DNA of 36,628 bases from Christensenella sp. UBA1214 (lineage in GTDB: Bacteria; Bacillota; Clostridia; Christensenellales; CAG-138): positions 416-37,043 of the forward strand of contig DBXK01000048.1 of assembly GCA_002309375.1 (NCBI GenBank), given 5' to 3'. This document shows, piece after piece, positions 14,343 through 22,536 of the stretch. A program made the position numbers and the translations under genes. How positions within the stretch are numbered: position 1 is the stretch's first letter; every line of letters begins with the position of its first letter. The notes below the pieces were generated by a model, which made no database searches, was not told where the DNA came from, and saw only the letters and a program-made list of their open reading frames with translations.

Positions 14343-14843
14343 ATGAACAAAAAATGCCGCGTCGGCGCGAAGCTGCACCGGCTCGACCTTCTGATGGCGT
14401 ACCACCTGCGCTCAAGGGACGAAAGCCTCATCCCGCCCGCGCAGATGCGCATGCTCGAATTCATTGAGAAGAACGGCGGCTGCACCCAGGCGGACGTCGC
14501 GGAGGAAATGAAGGTCTCCCCCGCCTCCGTTGCGCAGAGCATCAAGCGCATGCAGGCCGCGGGCTTCATCGAAAGGAACGTGCGCGAGGACAATCAGCGC
14601 GCGAACAGCCTCCGCATCACCGAAGCGGGCAGCGAGGCCGCGAAGAACTGCCGCCTTGTTTTCGACGAGCTCGAAGCGAAGATGCTTTCCGGCTTTTCTG
14701 AGGAAGAGCGTGAAAGCTTTTCGGAAGCCCTCCTGCGGGTGATCGCGAACCTCGAATCCGGCGACACCGGAGCGATGAACAATATGGAGCTTTCCAAGCT
14801 GCTGAATTCCGAACACAAGCAGCCGAAAGGAGACAGCAAATGA
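14343..14843 (+). CDS. MarR family transcriptional regulator
   Basis: A 166-aa winged-helix dimer: PAQMRMLEFIEKNGGCTQADVAEEMKVSPASVAQSIKRMQAAGFIERNVREDNQRANSLRITEAG, read in pieces, is the MarR core (helix-turn-helix about 40-75, wing with the conserved D-x-R at about 80-85), flanked by dimerisation helices. AAAGGAG is 6 nt before ATG. It overlaps the first ABC gene by ATGA (14840-14843), so regulator and exporter form one unit. MarR proteins in this setting usually repress their own operon and are released by the drug or metabolite the exporter handles; the ligand is unknown. Confidence 0.93.
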   Translation: MNKKCRVGAKLHRLDLLMAYHLRSRDESLIPPAQMRMLEFIEKNGGCTQADVAEEMKVSPASVAQSIKRMQAAGFIERNVREDNQRANSLRITEAGSEAAKNCRLVFDELEAKMLSGFSEEERESFSEALLRVIANLESGDTGAMNNMELSKLLNSEHKQPKGDSK

Positions 14844-16579
14844 TCAAAAAACTTCTGCCCGCCGTCCGCGGCTATGAAAAGCAAACGGTCGGCGCATCGC
14901 TGATGATCATCGTCGAGGGCGTTCTCGAGATCCTCATCCCCTACCTGATGACGAAGCTCATCAAGCAGGGCATCGAGGTCCCCGACCCGAATCTCAGCGT
15001 CATCCTCACTTACGGCGGCCTGATGATCCTCATGGCAATCTTCGCCCTGCTCGCAGGCGCGCTCTGCGCCCGCCTTGCCGCCGTCGCCGGAACGGGCTTT
15101 GCCTGCAATCTGCGCAACATGCTCTTCCGCAAGGTGCAGGATTTTTCCTTTGCAAACGTAGATAAATTTTCGAGCGCAAGCATCGTCACGAGGCTCACGA
15201 CGGATGTTACGAACATCCAGAACCTTTTCACGATCCTGATCCGCATGACGGTGCGCAACTTCATCATCATGATCACGGCGTTCTTCTTCGCCGTGGCCGT
15301 CAACGCGCGCCTTGCGATCGTTTTCGCGGTCGCGATCCCGCTGCTTGCGGCGATCCTGTTCTTCATCATGATCAAGGCGCACCCGATGTTCGAGAAGATG
15401 CTCACAAAGCTCGACCTCATGAACGCCCGCGTGCAGGAGAACCTGATCGCGATCCGCGTCGTCAAGGCCTTCGTCAAGGGCGATGATGAAAACGTGAGTT
15501 TCGAGGATTCCGCCGTTGCGCTGAGAAAGGCGCAGATGGCCGCGGAGCGCATCGTCATCTGGAACAACCCGCTTTCACAGCTGATCTTCTACGGCGCGAT
15601 CATCGCCGTCTGCTTCTTCGGCGGAAAGCTGATCGTCGCGGGAGAGATGGGCATCGGCGACCTCACCGGCTTCCTCGCCTATATCGGCCAGATCCTTTCG
15701 AGCGTCATGATGCTTTCGATGGTCTTCATCAGCTTCATCATCACCCGGGCTTCCCAGAAGCGCATCTCGGAGCTGCTCGATGAAGAGATCGATATAAACG
15801 ACGATGACGCCGATCCGGATCTCGCCGTCGAAAACGGCGCCGTCGAATTCAGGAACGTCGATTTCTCCTACAGCAAGAATCCCGACAACCTCACCCTCAC
15901 GAACGTGAATTTCTCCGTCCGCCCGGGTGAAACGATCGGCATAATCGGCGGCACGGGCTCCGCGAAAACGACGCTCGTGCAGCTGATCCCCCGCCTTTAC
16001 GAGGTCCTCGGCGGCAGCGTGCTCGTCGGCGGGCACGATGTGCGCGAATACAAGCTCCACGCCCTCCGCGACAAGGTCGCGATGGTGCTGCAGACGAACC
16101 TGCTCTTCTCCGGCACGATCGAAGAAAACCTCCGCTGGGGCAATGAAAACGCGACCGAGGAGCAGATCGAAAAGGCCTGCCGCGCCGCCTGTGCGCATGA
16201 TTTCATCATGAGCTTCCCGGATGGCTACAAGACCGACCTCGGTCAGGGCGGCGTCAATGTTTCCGGCGGCCAGAAGCAGCGCCTCTGCATCGCCCGCGCC
16301 CTGCTGAAGGATCCGAAGGTCGTCATTCTCGACGACTCCACAAGCGCCTGCGACACGGCGACCGACGCCGCGATCAGAAAGGCGCTCCGCACCGAGCTTT
16401 CCGGCACGACGACGTTCATCATCGCCCAGCGCATCGCCTCCGTTATGGACGCCGACCGCGTCATGGTCCTCGACGACGGCAAGCTCGTCGCCTTCGACAC
16501 GCCCGCAAGGCTGCTCGAGACCAACGAGATCTACAGAGAGGTCTATATGTCCCAGATGAAAGGAGGCGAGGAAGCATGA
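14840..16579 (+). CDS. ABC exporter half-transporter with degenerate ATP site (heterodimer subunit 1)
   Basis: A 579-aa fused membrane-ATPase subunit: six membrane segments in residues 1-310 and the nucleotide-binding domain from about 335. Walker A GGTGSAKT (370-377), Q-loop VLQTN, signature VSGGQ (474-478), and Walker B VVILDD (494-499), where Asp499 replaces the catalytic Glu. The switch histidine is Gln530 (IIAQR). These two losses mark the non-hydrolysing site in heterodimeric exporters such as BmrCD, LmrCD and TM287/288 (established). Its intact LSGGQ-type signature would complete the active site formed with the next gene's product. Likely a multidrug or lipid exporter; the substrate cannot be read. 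Start and stop overlap both neighbours by ATGA. Confidence 0.94.
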   Translation: MIKKLLPAVRGYEKQTVGASLMIIVEGVLEILIPYLMTKLIKQGIEVPDPNLSVILTYGGLMILMAIFALLAGALCARLAAVAGTGFACNLRNMLFRKVQDFSFANVDKFSSASIVTRLTTDVTNIQNLFTILIRMTVRNFIIMITAFFFAVAVNARLAIVFAVAIPLLAAILFFIMIKAHPMFEKMLTKLDLMNARVQENLIAIRVVKAFVKGDDENVSFEDSAVALRKAQMAAERIVIWNNPLSQLIFYGAIIAVCFFGGKLIVAGEMGIGDLTGFLAYIGQILSSVMMLSMVFISFIITRASQKRISELLDEEIDINDDDADPDLAVENGAVEFRNVDFSYSKNPDNLTLTNVNFSVRPGETIGIIGGTGSAKTTLVQLIPRLYEVLGGSVLVGGHDVREYKLHALRDKVAMVLQTNLLFSGTIEENLRWGNENATEEQIEKACRAACAHDFIMSFPDGYKTDLGQGGVNVSGGQKQRLCIARALLKDPKVVILDDSTSACDTATDAAIRKALRTELSGTTTFIIAQRIASVMDADRVMVLDDGKLVAFDTPARLLETNEIYREVYMSQMKGGEEA

Positions 16580-18522
16580 GTCCCGCACCGAAATCCTCCG
16601 AAAGGGAAGCGCGCGGCCCCGGCGCGAACAACCGCAACAAGTTCGCTAAACCGAAGAACGCGAAAGGCACCTTCCTCCGCCTGCTCGGTTATTTCAAGAA
16701 TTATAAAGCCACGCTGATCGTGGTCGTGCTCTGCATCATCGTCGCCGCGCTTGCGAACGTCGCAGGCACCGCGCTGCTGCGTCCCCTCGTCGACGACTAT
16801 ATCGGCCCGATGCTGAAGCTCGACGCAACACCGGAGCGCTGGGCCGCCTTCGGCAGCCAGATCCTCAAGATGGCGGCCGTTTATCTCATCGGCATCGTCT
16901 GCGTTTATGTCAACGCAAGGCTGATGATCAAGGTCTCCACCGGCGTGCTGCTCGACATCCGCAAGGAAATGTTCCGCAAGATGCAGAAGCTCCCGATCCG
17001 CTATTTCGATTCCCGCACCCACGGCGAGATCATGAGCCGCTACACCAACGATACCGACGCGATGCGCGAAATGCTCGGGCAGAGCATCCCGAACCTCATC
17101 GACAGCTTCTTCCGCGTCAGCGGCGTGTTCATCATGATGCTCGTTTTGAGCCCCGCGCTGACGGTCGTGACGATCGTGATGCTGGTCCTCATGATCCTCG
17201 TCGTCAAGACCCTCGGCAAAAAGAGCGGCGCTTACTATAAAAAACGTCAGGCAGCGCTCGGCGTTGCGAACGGCTATATCGAGGAGATGACCGAAGGCTC
17301 GAAGGTCGTGAAGACTTTCTGCCGCGAGGAGAGGATCAACGCGAACTTCGCGGTCCTCAACGACAATCTCCGCAGGGCCGAGGCCGGCGCGAACACCTGG
17401 GCGAGCATCCTGATGCCGATCATGGGCAACCTCAGCTATATCCAGTATGCGGTCACAGCGCTCCTCGGAACGCTGATGGTCGTTGCGGGCAACGCCGGTA
17501 ATTATCCTGCGGTCATCACCCTCACCGCCGGCTCGCTCGTCAGCTTCCTGCAGTACACCCGCAACTTCTCCCGCCCGATCACGATGATGAGCCAGCAGTT
17601 CAACTCGATCCTCTCCGCCCTCGCCGGCGCAGAGCGCATCTTCGCCCTCATCGACGAGGAACCGGAGGAGGATGAAGGCGAGATCCGCCTCGTGGACGCC
17701 GAATTCGACGCAAACGGCGAGCTTGTCGAAAGCGATCGCCGCACCGATGTCTGGGGCTGGAAGACGCCGGACGGCAAGCTGACCCGCGTGCGCGGCGACG
17801 TCCGCTTCCATAACGTCACCTTCAGCTACGACGGCAAGAAGACCGTTCTCGACGATATCAGCCTCTATGCGAAGCCCGGCCAGAAGATCGCATTCGTCGG
17901 CTCCACAGGCGCCGGCAAAACGACGATCACGAACCTCATCAACCGCTTCTACGATATCCAGGAGGGCGAGATCACCTACGACGGCTTCAACATCCGCGAT
18001 ATTTCAAAGGACGACCTGCGCCGAAGCCTTGCGATGGTCCTTCAGGACACCCACCTCTTCACCGGCACCGTCCGCGAAAACATCCGCTACGGCAAGAAGG
18101 ATGCGACGGATGAAGAGGTCGAGCACGCCGCGAAGCTCGCCAACGCCCATTCCTTCATCATGCACCTTCCCGAAAGATACGACACGATGATCGTTGACGA
18201 CGGCGAGAACCTCTCCCAGGGCCAGCGGCAGCTGCTCGCGATCGCCCGCGCGGCGGTCGCCGACCCGCCGGTGCTGATCCTCGACGAAGCGACGAGCTCC
18301 ATCGACACCCGCACCGAGGCGCTGATCGAGAAGGGCATGGATGAGCTGATGAACGGCCGCACGGTCTTCGTCATCGCCCACCGTCTCTCCACCGTCCGCA
18401 ACTCGAACGCGATCATGGTGCTCGAGCACGGCAGGATCATCGAGCGCGGCGACCATAAGGAGCTCATCGCCCAGAAAGGCCGGTATTATAAGCTCTATAC
18501 CGGCGCATTCGAGCTGAGCTGA
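16576..18522 (+). CDS. ABC exporter half-transporter with catalytic ATP site (heterodimer subunit 2)
   Basis: A 648-aa partner of the preceding subunit. It has a basic N-terminal extension (1-35), six membrane segments to about 345, an acidic linker insertion at about 360-395 (EEPEEDEGE) and then the nucleotide-binding domain. Walker A GSTGAGKT (442-449), Walker B LILDE with the catalytic Glu571, switch His602 (IAHRLS), and a degenerate signature LSQGQ (546-550). The complementary defects of the two subunits show an asymmetric heterodimer with one hydrolysing site. Overlaps the previous gene by ATGA (16576-16579). A terminator follows. Confidence 0.95.
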   Translation: MSPAPKSSEREARGPGANNRNKFAKPKNAKGTFLRLLGYFKNYKATLIVVVLCIIVAALANVAGTALLRPLVDDYIGPMLKLDATPERWAAFGSQILKMAAVYLIGIVCVYVNARLMIKVSTGVLLDIRKEMFRKMQKLPIRYFDSRTHGEIMSRYTNDTDAMREMLGQSIPNLIDSFFRVSGVFIMMLVLSPALTVVTIVMLVLMILVVKTLGKKSGAYYKKRQAALGVANGYIEEMTEGSKVVKTFCREERINANFAVLNDNLRRAEAGANTWASILMPIMGNLSYIQYAVTALLGTLMVVAGNAGNYPAVITLTAGSLVSFLQYTRNFSRPITMMSQQFNSILSALAGAERIFALIDEEPEEDEGEIRLVDAEFDANGELVESDRRTDVWGWKTPDGKLTRVRGDVRFHNVTFSYDGKKTVLDDISLYAKPGQKIAFVGSTGAGKTTITNLINRFYDIQEGEITYDGFNIRDISKDDLRRSLAMVLQDTHLFTGTVRENIRYGKKDATDEEVEHAAKLANAHSFIMHLPERYDTMIVDDGENLSQGQRQLLAIARAAVADPPVLILDEATSSIDTRTEALIEKGMDELMNGRTVFVIAHRLSTVRNSNAIMVLEHGRIIERGDHKELIAQKGRYYKLYTGAFELS

Positions 18523-18537
18523 TAATTCGGAATCCGG

Positions 18538-18572
18538 AAACGGTCCCCGCCGGGGGCCGTTTTCTTTTTTTT
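18538..18572 (+). terminator. Terminator of the marR-ABC operon
   Basis: CGGTCCCC (18541-18548) / GGGGGCCG (18552-18559) with GCC loop, flanked by AAA and TTTTCTTTTTTTT. Confidence 0.92.
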
Positions 18573-18595
18573 CCTGCGCTGCGCCTATGTTTTTG

Positions 18596-18625
18596 TTGAC
18601 AATTCCGCTTCCGATGCCTTATAAT
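18596..18625 (+). promoter_or_regulatory. Promoter of the DUF4430-like lipoprotein
   Basis: TTGACA (18596-18601), 18-bp spacer, TATAAT (18620-18625). A short inverted repeat CGGCC/GGCCG lies in the leader at about 18638-18656. Confidence 0.88.
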
Positions 18626-18685
18626 ATTATTTTGTACGGCCGATAATAAGGCCGAGGTCAAGAAGAACCAAAGGAGTCTTGATTT

Positions 18686-19408
18686 ATGAAGAAGTTTTTC
18701 AGGCGGATACTTGCCGCGGCCGCGGCCGCGCTCATGCTTTTGGCTGCCGTTTCCTGCGCGGGCGGTTCTCAGACCCCCGTCACGACGGGCGACCCGTCCT
18801 CCCAGAACGGTGCGGAAACCACCCGCAGGCCTGTCGTCACGCCCGCTCCCGGGACCGTTTCGAAGATCACCATCACTGTCGACGCCCGCAATGCTTACAA
18901 TCATCCGGATCTTCCCGACGCCGTCAGGCGTGATCTTTCCAATGAAGGTCTGCTCATCAGCGGCGCGAGCGTTACAACCAAGAGCGGTTCCCCCCTGCGC
19001 AGCGTGATCGAATCCCTTGCCGTGTTCTCGATCCCCGTTCAGATCGGGCCGACGACCGGCGAACTGCTCAGCGTCAGCGGGATTGTTAAAGGCTTCTGCG
19101 GCGAGGGCGGCTATTGGGTCATCCGCATCAACGGCACTATTTCGGATACCCCGATCGGAGAGGTCACCGTCAATGACGGCGACGTCATCGAGCTGATCTT
19201 CACCTGCAACGGCGGAGAGGATCTTGCCGCGCCCGGCGCTTCAACCTATACCGCTTCTCCGGCGACGCCGACTCCCGATCCCGACGATGCTTCCGGCAGG
19301 CATTCCGGCCGCGACGACGGCAGCGCCGCTTCCACTCCCGAACCGACCGCTACCCCCGCGCCGAGCGGGACGCCCTCCCCCGGGGATAAGACCTCCGGCC
19401 GCCACTGA
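18686..19408 (+). CDS. Lipoprotein with DUF4430-like domain and Pro/Thr tail
   Basis: A 240-aa lipoprotein: basic N-terminus, hydrophobic core and lipobox ending at Cys24 (AAVSC). After a Thr/Pro linker, residues about 58-172 resemble a DUF4430 (transcobalamin C-terminal-like) domain: ITITVDARN, SVIESLAVFSIP, GGYWVIRINGTI, IGEVTVNDGDVIELIFT. In other proteins this domain is a small ligand-binding or cell-wall module. Residues 180-240 are a low-complexity TPEPTATPAPSGTPSP segment, as in wall-spanning linkers. AGGAG lies 10 nt upstream of ATG. Its exact role is unknown. Confidence 0.78.
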   Translation: MKKFFRRILAAAAAALMLLAAVSCAGGSQTPVTTGDPSSQNGAETTRRPVVTPAPGTVSKITITVDARNAYNHPDLPDAVRRDLSNEGLLISGASVTTKSGSPLRSVIESLAVFSIPVQIGPTTGELLSVSGIVKGFCGEGGYWVIRINGTISDTPIGEVTVNDGDVIELIFTCNGGEDLAAPGASTYTASPATPTPDPDDASGRHSGRDDGSAASTPEPTATPAPSGTPSPGDKTSGRH

Positions 19409-19435
19409 TAAGAGCCGGACGAATACCGTACCACA

Positions 19436-19465
19436 GGGAACGCGGCGCGCTGCGTTCCCTTTTTT
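19436..19465 (+). terminator. Terminator of the DUF4430-like lipoprotein
   Basis: GGGAACGC (19436-19443) / GCGTTCCC (19452-19459), then TTTTTT. Confidence 0.93.
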
Positions 19466-19483
19466 GCGGCCGCATAACAGCTT

Positions 19484-19509
19484 CCGCCTAAACCGATCGC
19501 TTTAGGCGG
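19484..19509. other. Hairpin upstream of the SGNH lipoprotein promoter
   Basis: CCGCCTAAA (19484-19492) / TTTAGGCGG (19501-19509): perfect 9-bp arms without a T-tract, ending 10 bp before the -35. It could be a regulator site or a remnant terminator; I cannot decide. Confidence 0.4.
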
Positions 19510-19518
19510 ATCCCGCTC

Positions 19519-19547
19519 TTGAAATCTTCGGGATATTTTGTTATAAT
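19519..19547 (+). promoter_or_regulatory. Promoter of the SGNH-DUF4358-DHHW operon
   Basis: TTGAAA (19519-19524), 17-bp spacer, TATAAT (19542-19547). A leader hairpin TTGGTAC/GTGCCAA follows at 19554-19573. Confidence 0.85.
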
Positions 19548-19602
19548 GTAAGTTGGTACGTTGTTGTGCCAATAATAAGATCAACCGAACGGAATGATTG
19601 TT

Positions 19603-20445
19603 ATGAATAAAAAACTGATCGCACTGCTGCTAGCCGCGCTGTTCGCCTGCATGGGCCTTATCGCCTGCTCCGGCGCAGGCGGCGGCAAACAGGACGCCGA
19701 CAACAGCGACGTCAAAGTTGTCATCGAATCTGTGACGCAGGTCCCCGTCAGCATCGCGCCGATCGACACTACCGCGCCCGTGCTCGACACGCCCTCGCCG
19801 ACCGATACGCCCGCTCCGAACGTCACCGCTGTTCCGGTGATCACCCCGCCCCCGGCGCCGGATTACACCGTTTTCAAGAACTGTGCGTTCGTCGGCAACT
19901 CGATCTTCGAGGGCCTCCGCCAGTACGGTTTCATCCCCTACGGCCATTTCTTCACCCGCGTCGGATTGAGCATACTGACCGTTTATACCCACACCACGAC
20001 GAACGGCAGCATCCCCGTCATCGACGAGCTGAATACCGGCCACTATGAGGCGGTCATCATGATGTTCGGTCAGAACGAACTCGGCTGGCCGAATATCAAC
20101 ACCTTCATCGACAAATACGAGCAGTTCCTCCGCGACGTATGGAGGAGGCAGCCCGGCGCAAAGCTGTTCATCATGGGCATCCCGCCCGTTTCCGCAGAGA
20201 AATCCGCTTCGAGCACGACCGGCGTTACGAACGAGAATATTTTCATCTATAACGCCCAGCTCGAGGACCTTTGCGCAAGGACGCCGAACTGCTACTATAT
20301 CTCCATCCCCGAGGTGCTTGTGACCGCTGACGGTGCGCTTCCGAAGGACGCTTCCGGCGACGGCATCCACCTCAACAAGACCTATTCGAAGCTTTGGTCG
20401 GACCACATCTGTCTGACTGTTATGAGCGTCCTGCGCGGCCACTGA
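19603..20445 (+). CDS. SGNH/GDSL-family hydrolase lipoprotein
   Basis: A 280-aa exported lipoprotein: signal peptide MNKKLIALLLAALFACMGLIAC with lipobox Cys22, a Thr/Pro linker to about residue 85, then an SGNH hydrolase. Catalytic blocks: VGNSIFEGL with nucleophile Ser100, FGQNEL with oxyanion Asn158, and DGIHLN with Asp253 and His256. SGNH enzymes of this kind add or remove acyl groups on surface sugars. ATG 19603 gives a proper signal peptide; ATG 19594 is only three codons upstream and no strong ribosome site distinguishes them. It is the first gene of an operon with DUF4358 and DHHW proteins, which supports a role in surface-glycan acylation (inference). Confidence 0.85.
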   Translation: MNKKLIALLLAALFACMGLIACSGAGGGKQDADNSDVKVVIESVTQVPVSIAPIDTTAPVLDTPSPTDTPAPNVTAVPVITPPPAPDYTVFKNCAFVGNSIFEGLRQYGFIPYGHFFTRVGLSILTVYTHTTTNGSIPVIDELNTGHYEAVIMMFGQNELGWPNINTFIDKYEQFLRDVWRRQPGAKLFIMGIPPVSAEKSASSTTGVTNENIFIYNAQLEDLCARTPNCYYISIPEVLVTADGALPKDASGDGIHLNKTYSKLWSDHICLTVMSVLRGH

Positions 20446-20481
20446 CAATGCCCGCAATACTATAGCCTCAGGAGGTTACAA

Positions 20482-21006
20482 ATGAAAAAGTTTTTTGCTC
20501 TTCTTCTCGCTCTCGTTACCGTTGCCGGCATCTGCGCCTGCGGCGGCGATAAGTATGCCGATCTTTCGATCAAAGTCGACGGCTTCGGCCAGAACATCAT
20601 CAACGGCTGCAGCTTCGACATCGTTCCCGAGACTGCCGAGCTGAACGCCGATGCGATCAAGAGCCAGCTCGAAGCGCTCCGCATCGATCCCGAGAAGCTC
20701 AAGGCCGCCGATGAGAAGCCCGAATTCTTCTATGCCACCACCGGCGAACAGTCCGCCGATTTCGTTATGGTCCTCGGTGCGAAGGACGCCGAAGCCGCGA
20801 AGAAGCTCTCCGAGGGCGAGCTCAAGACCTGGCTCGACAACCTGCGCAAGGATTCGAGCTACAATCCCGAAGAAGCTCCGAAGCTCGACAGCTGCATCAA
20901 CAAGGTCGCCGGCCGCTATGTTTTCCTGATCTGCTCGAAGGACAGCGCCGCCGCGGAAAAAGCGCTGACCGAGCTCCTTGACAACGCCGTCAAGCAGAAT
21001 GGCTGA
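20482..21006 (+). CDS. DUF4358 family lipoprotein
   Basis: A 174-aa lipoprotein: signal peptide with lipobox GICAC (Cys20), then a DUF4358-type domain (PEKLKAADEKPEFFYATTGEQSADFVMVLGAKDAEAAKKL in pieces; YNPEEAPKLDSCINKVAGRYVFLICSKD). In Clostridia, DUF4358 genes commonly sit beside DHHW and MBOAT genes, but their molecular role is undescribed. AGGAGG lies 6 nt before ATG. Its stop overlaps the DHHW start, so the two are coupled. Confidence 0.85.
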   Translation: MKKFFALLLALVTVAGICACGGDKYADLSIKVDGFGQNIINGCSFDIVPETAELNADAIKSQLEALRIDPEKLKAADEKPEFFYATTGEQSADFVMVLGAKDAEAAKKLSEGELKTWLDNLRKDSSYNPEEAPKLDSCINKVAGRYVFLICSKDSAAAEKALTELLDNAVKQNG

Positions 21007-22213
21007 GACAGCGGCAAATAAGAATACCGAAGCAAAGAAGCTGCGCCTTTCCGACAAGGCGACGATCTTCGTTTTCGTCGCGTTCATTGCCGTTTTCGCG
21101 CTCCTGCTCCTCATCCTTCCGAAGCATGAGGGCGAGCTGAGCCCGAACGAAAGGCGCGTGCTCGCTTCCGCACCGAACGCGAGTTATCAGAACATAGTTT
21201 CCGGCAAGTTTTCGAAGGAAGTCGATACCTGGCTCGAGGATCATTTTCCCGGCAGGCTGTTCTTCTTCTCCGCATACAGCTATCTTAACCGGCTGACGGG
21301 GCGCAACGCCGTTGAGGAGATCTCCATCGGCGCGAACGACCGCCTTTTCGAAAAGCCGATCCCGGCGGATGAGGACACGGATTTTTCGATCGATTACAAT
21401 ATCACGAAGATCCGCTCCTTTGTGGAAAAGAACAGGCTCAATTCCTTCGCCTACATCATCCCTTCGAGCGGCTTTATGCTCGAAGAGGATCTGCCGAAGC
21501 CGCATTTCGAATACCACGACGGCGAACTCATCGCACGTTTTGCCGAAGGCCTTGAGCCTTCCGTGCGTATGATCTCCGCCGAAGAAGTCCTTTCGGGATA
21601 CGGCGATGTGCGCGGGCTCTATTACCGCACCGATCACCATCTGACGATGCGCGGCTCCTATGTTTCCTACTGCGCGATCGCGAAGCAGCTCGGCTTCGAG
21701 CCCCTTGCGGAGAGCGAATTCACAAAGACCGGTTATGATTTCGAGGGCACCTACTACGGGCGAAGCGGCCTTTTCCTCACCCCCTCCGACACCCTCGAGA
21801 CCTGGGTCGGGCCCTATGACAGCTCGCTCAAGGTCCGCATCATCAGCGTTGACGGCAAGGGCGAGGAATCGGAGGAGCTCCATACCGGAACCCTCGACAC
21901 CGCGCAGCTCGAAGAAGGCGTGACCGACAAATACGCCGCGTACCTTTACAGCAACCACGGCATCACGGTCATCGAGAACCCCGGAGCGGAGGAAGGCACG
22001 CTCGTCGTCGTCAAGGACAGCTACGGCAACGCGATCGTCCCGTTCCTTGCGGCGCATTACCGCACGGTCGTGATGCTCGACCTGCGCAATCTTTATTACA
22101 GCGCCGGTTATCCGACCCCTTCCGAGCTCTGTGAGCGCTTCGGCGCAGATGATTTCGTCGTCATCACCGGCCTCGACACCGTTTCTACGGGCATCCTCAA
22201 TATGCTCCGCTGA
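20999..22213 (+). CDS. DHHW family (AlgX/AlgJ-like) surface-acetylation protein
   Basis: A 404-aa protein: short cytoplasmic basic N-terminus, one membrane anchor (about 22-41), and an extracellular domain. TDHHLT (211-216) provides the Asp-His pair, and KDSYGNA (339-345) the serine, as in AlgX/AlgJ/DltD-like SGNH enzymes that move acetyl groups onto extracellular polysaccharide. NERRVLASAP and DTWLEDHFPGR near the anchor are also typical. ATG 20999 overlaps the DUF4358 stop by 8 nt (coupled translation); an ATG at 20978 would start inside DUF4358 without a ribosome site. An MBOAT membrane acyltransferase would be the expected partner, but none lies in the window. Confidence 0.9.
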   Translation: MAETAANKNTEAKKLRLSDKATIFVFVAFIAVFALLLLILPKHEGELSPNERRVLASAPNASYQNIVSGKFSKEVDTWLEDHFPGRLFFFSAYSYLNRLTGRNAVEEISIGANDRLFEKPIPADEDTDFSIDYNITKIRSFVEKNRLNSFAYIIPSSGFMLEEDLPKPHFEYHDGELIARFAEGLEPSVRMISAEEVLSGYGDVRGLYYRTDHHLTMRGSYVSYCAIAKQLGFEPLAESEFTKTGYDFEGTYYGRSGLFLTPSDTLETWVGPYDSSLKVRIISVDGKGEESEELHTGTLDTAQLEEGVTDKYAAYLYSNHGITVIENPGAEEGTLVVVKDSYGNAIVPFLAAHYRTVVMLDLRNLYYSAGYPTPSELCERFGADDFVVITGLDTVSTGILNMLR

Positions 22214-22236
22214 CGGTTTGCCAATCCGAAGCAGCA

Positions 22237-22271
22237 AAAAGCGTTTCCGTTTTTTTACGGAAACGCTTTTC
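22237..22271 (+). terminator. Strong terminator of the SGNH-DHHW operon
   Basis: AAAAGCGTTTCCGT (22237-22250) / ACGGAAACGCTTTT (22257-22270): perfect 14-bp stem, six-T loop, A and T tracts on both sides, so probably bidirectional and also serving the leftward phage genes. Confidence 0.95.
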
Positions 22272-22319
22272 TTTTGCCGGAACGGGGTTCAATTGTTCCC
22301 CCGCCCGTTTGCGGAAGGT

Positions 22320-22523
22320 TCATTCCCCGCCGTTTCTTGCGGAGAGCGCCGCCTCGAGTGCGGCCAGCCGTTCTTCATATTCATAGATCTTCGCTGCGAG
22401 CAGGGAGAAATTCTGGTTCAGGCAGTTCTCGTTCGCCTTGATGTCCTCCTCGTGCCGCTGCGCGTCCTCGTCCTTCCCGCGTTCAACGGGCAGGATGACG
22501 TAATACAGAGCTCTCATATCCAT
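22320..22523 (-). CDS. Small coiled-coil phage protein
   Basis: A 67-aa protein: MDMRALYYVILPVERGKDED followed by a helical stretch with heptads (ENCLNQNFSLLAAKIYEYEERLAALEAALS). The ATG at 22523 is preferred over the longer frame (22568), because that extension lies inside the preceding gene and has no ribosome site; GGGGGA is about 10 nt upstream. It lies directly after the propeller-type virion protein on the same strand, so it is probably part of the phage module, perhaps a tail-fibre or neck accessory. No family recognised. Confidence 0.6.
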   Translation of the reverse strand: MDMRALYYVILPVERGKDEDAQRHEEDIKANENCLNQNFSLLAAKIYEYEERLAALEAALSARNGGE

Positions 22524-22536
22524 GGCATACGTCCCC

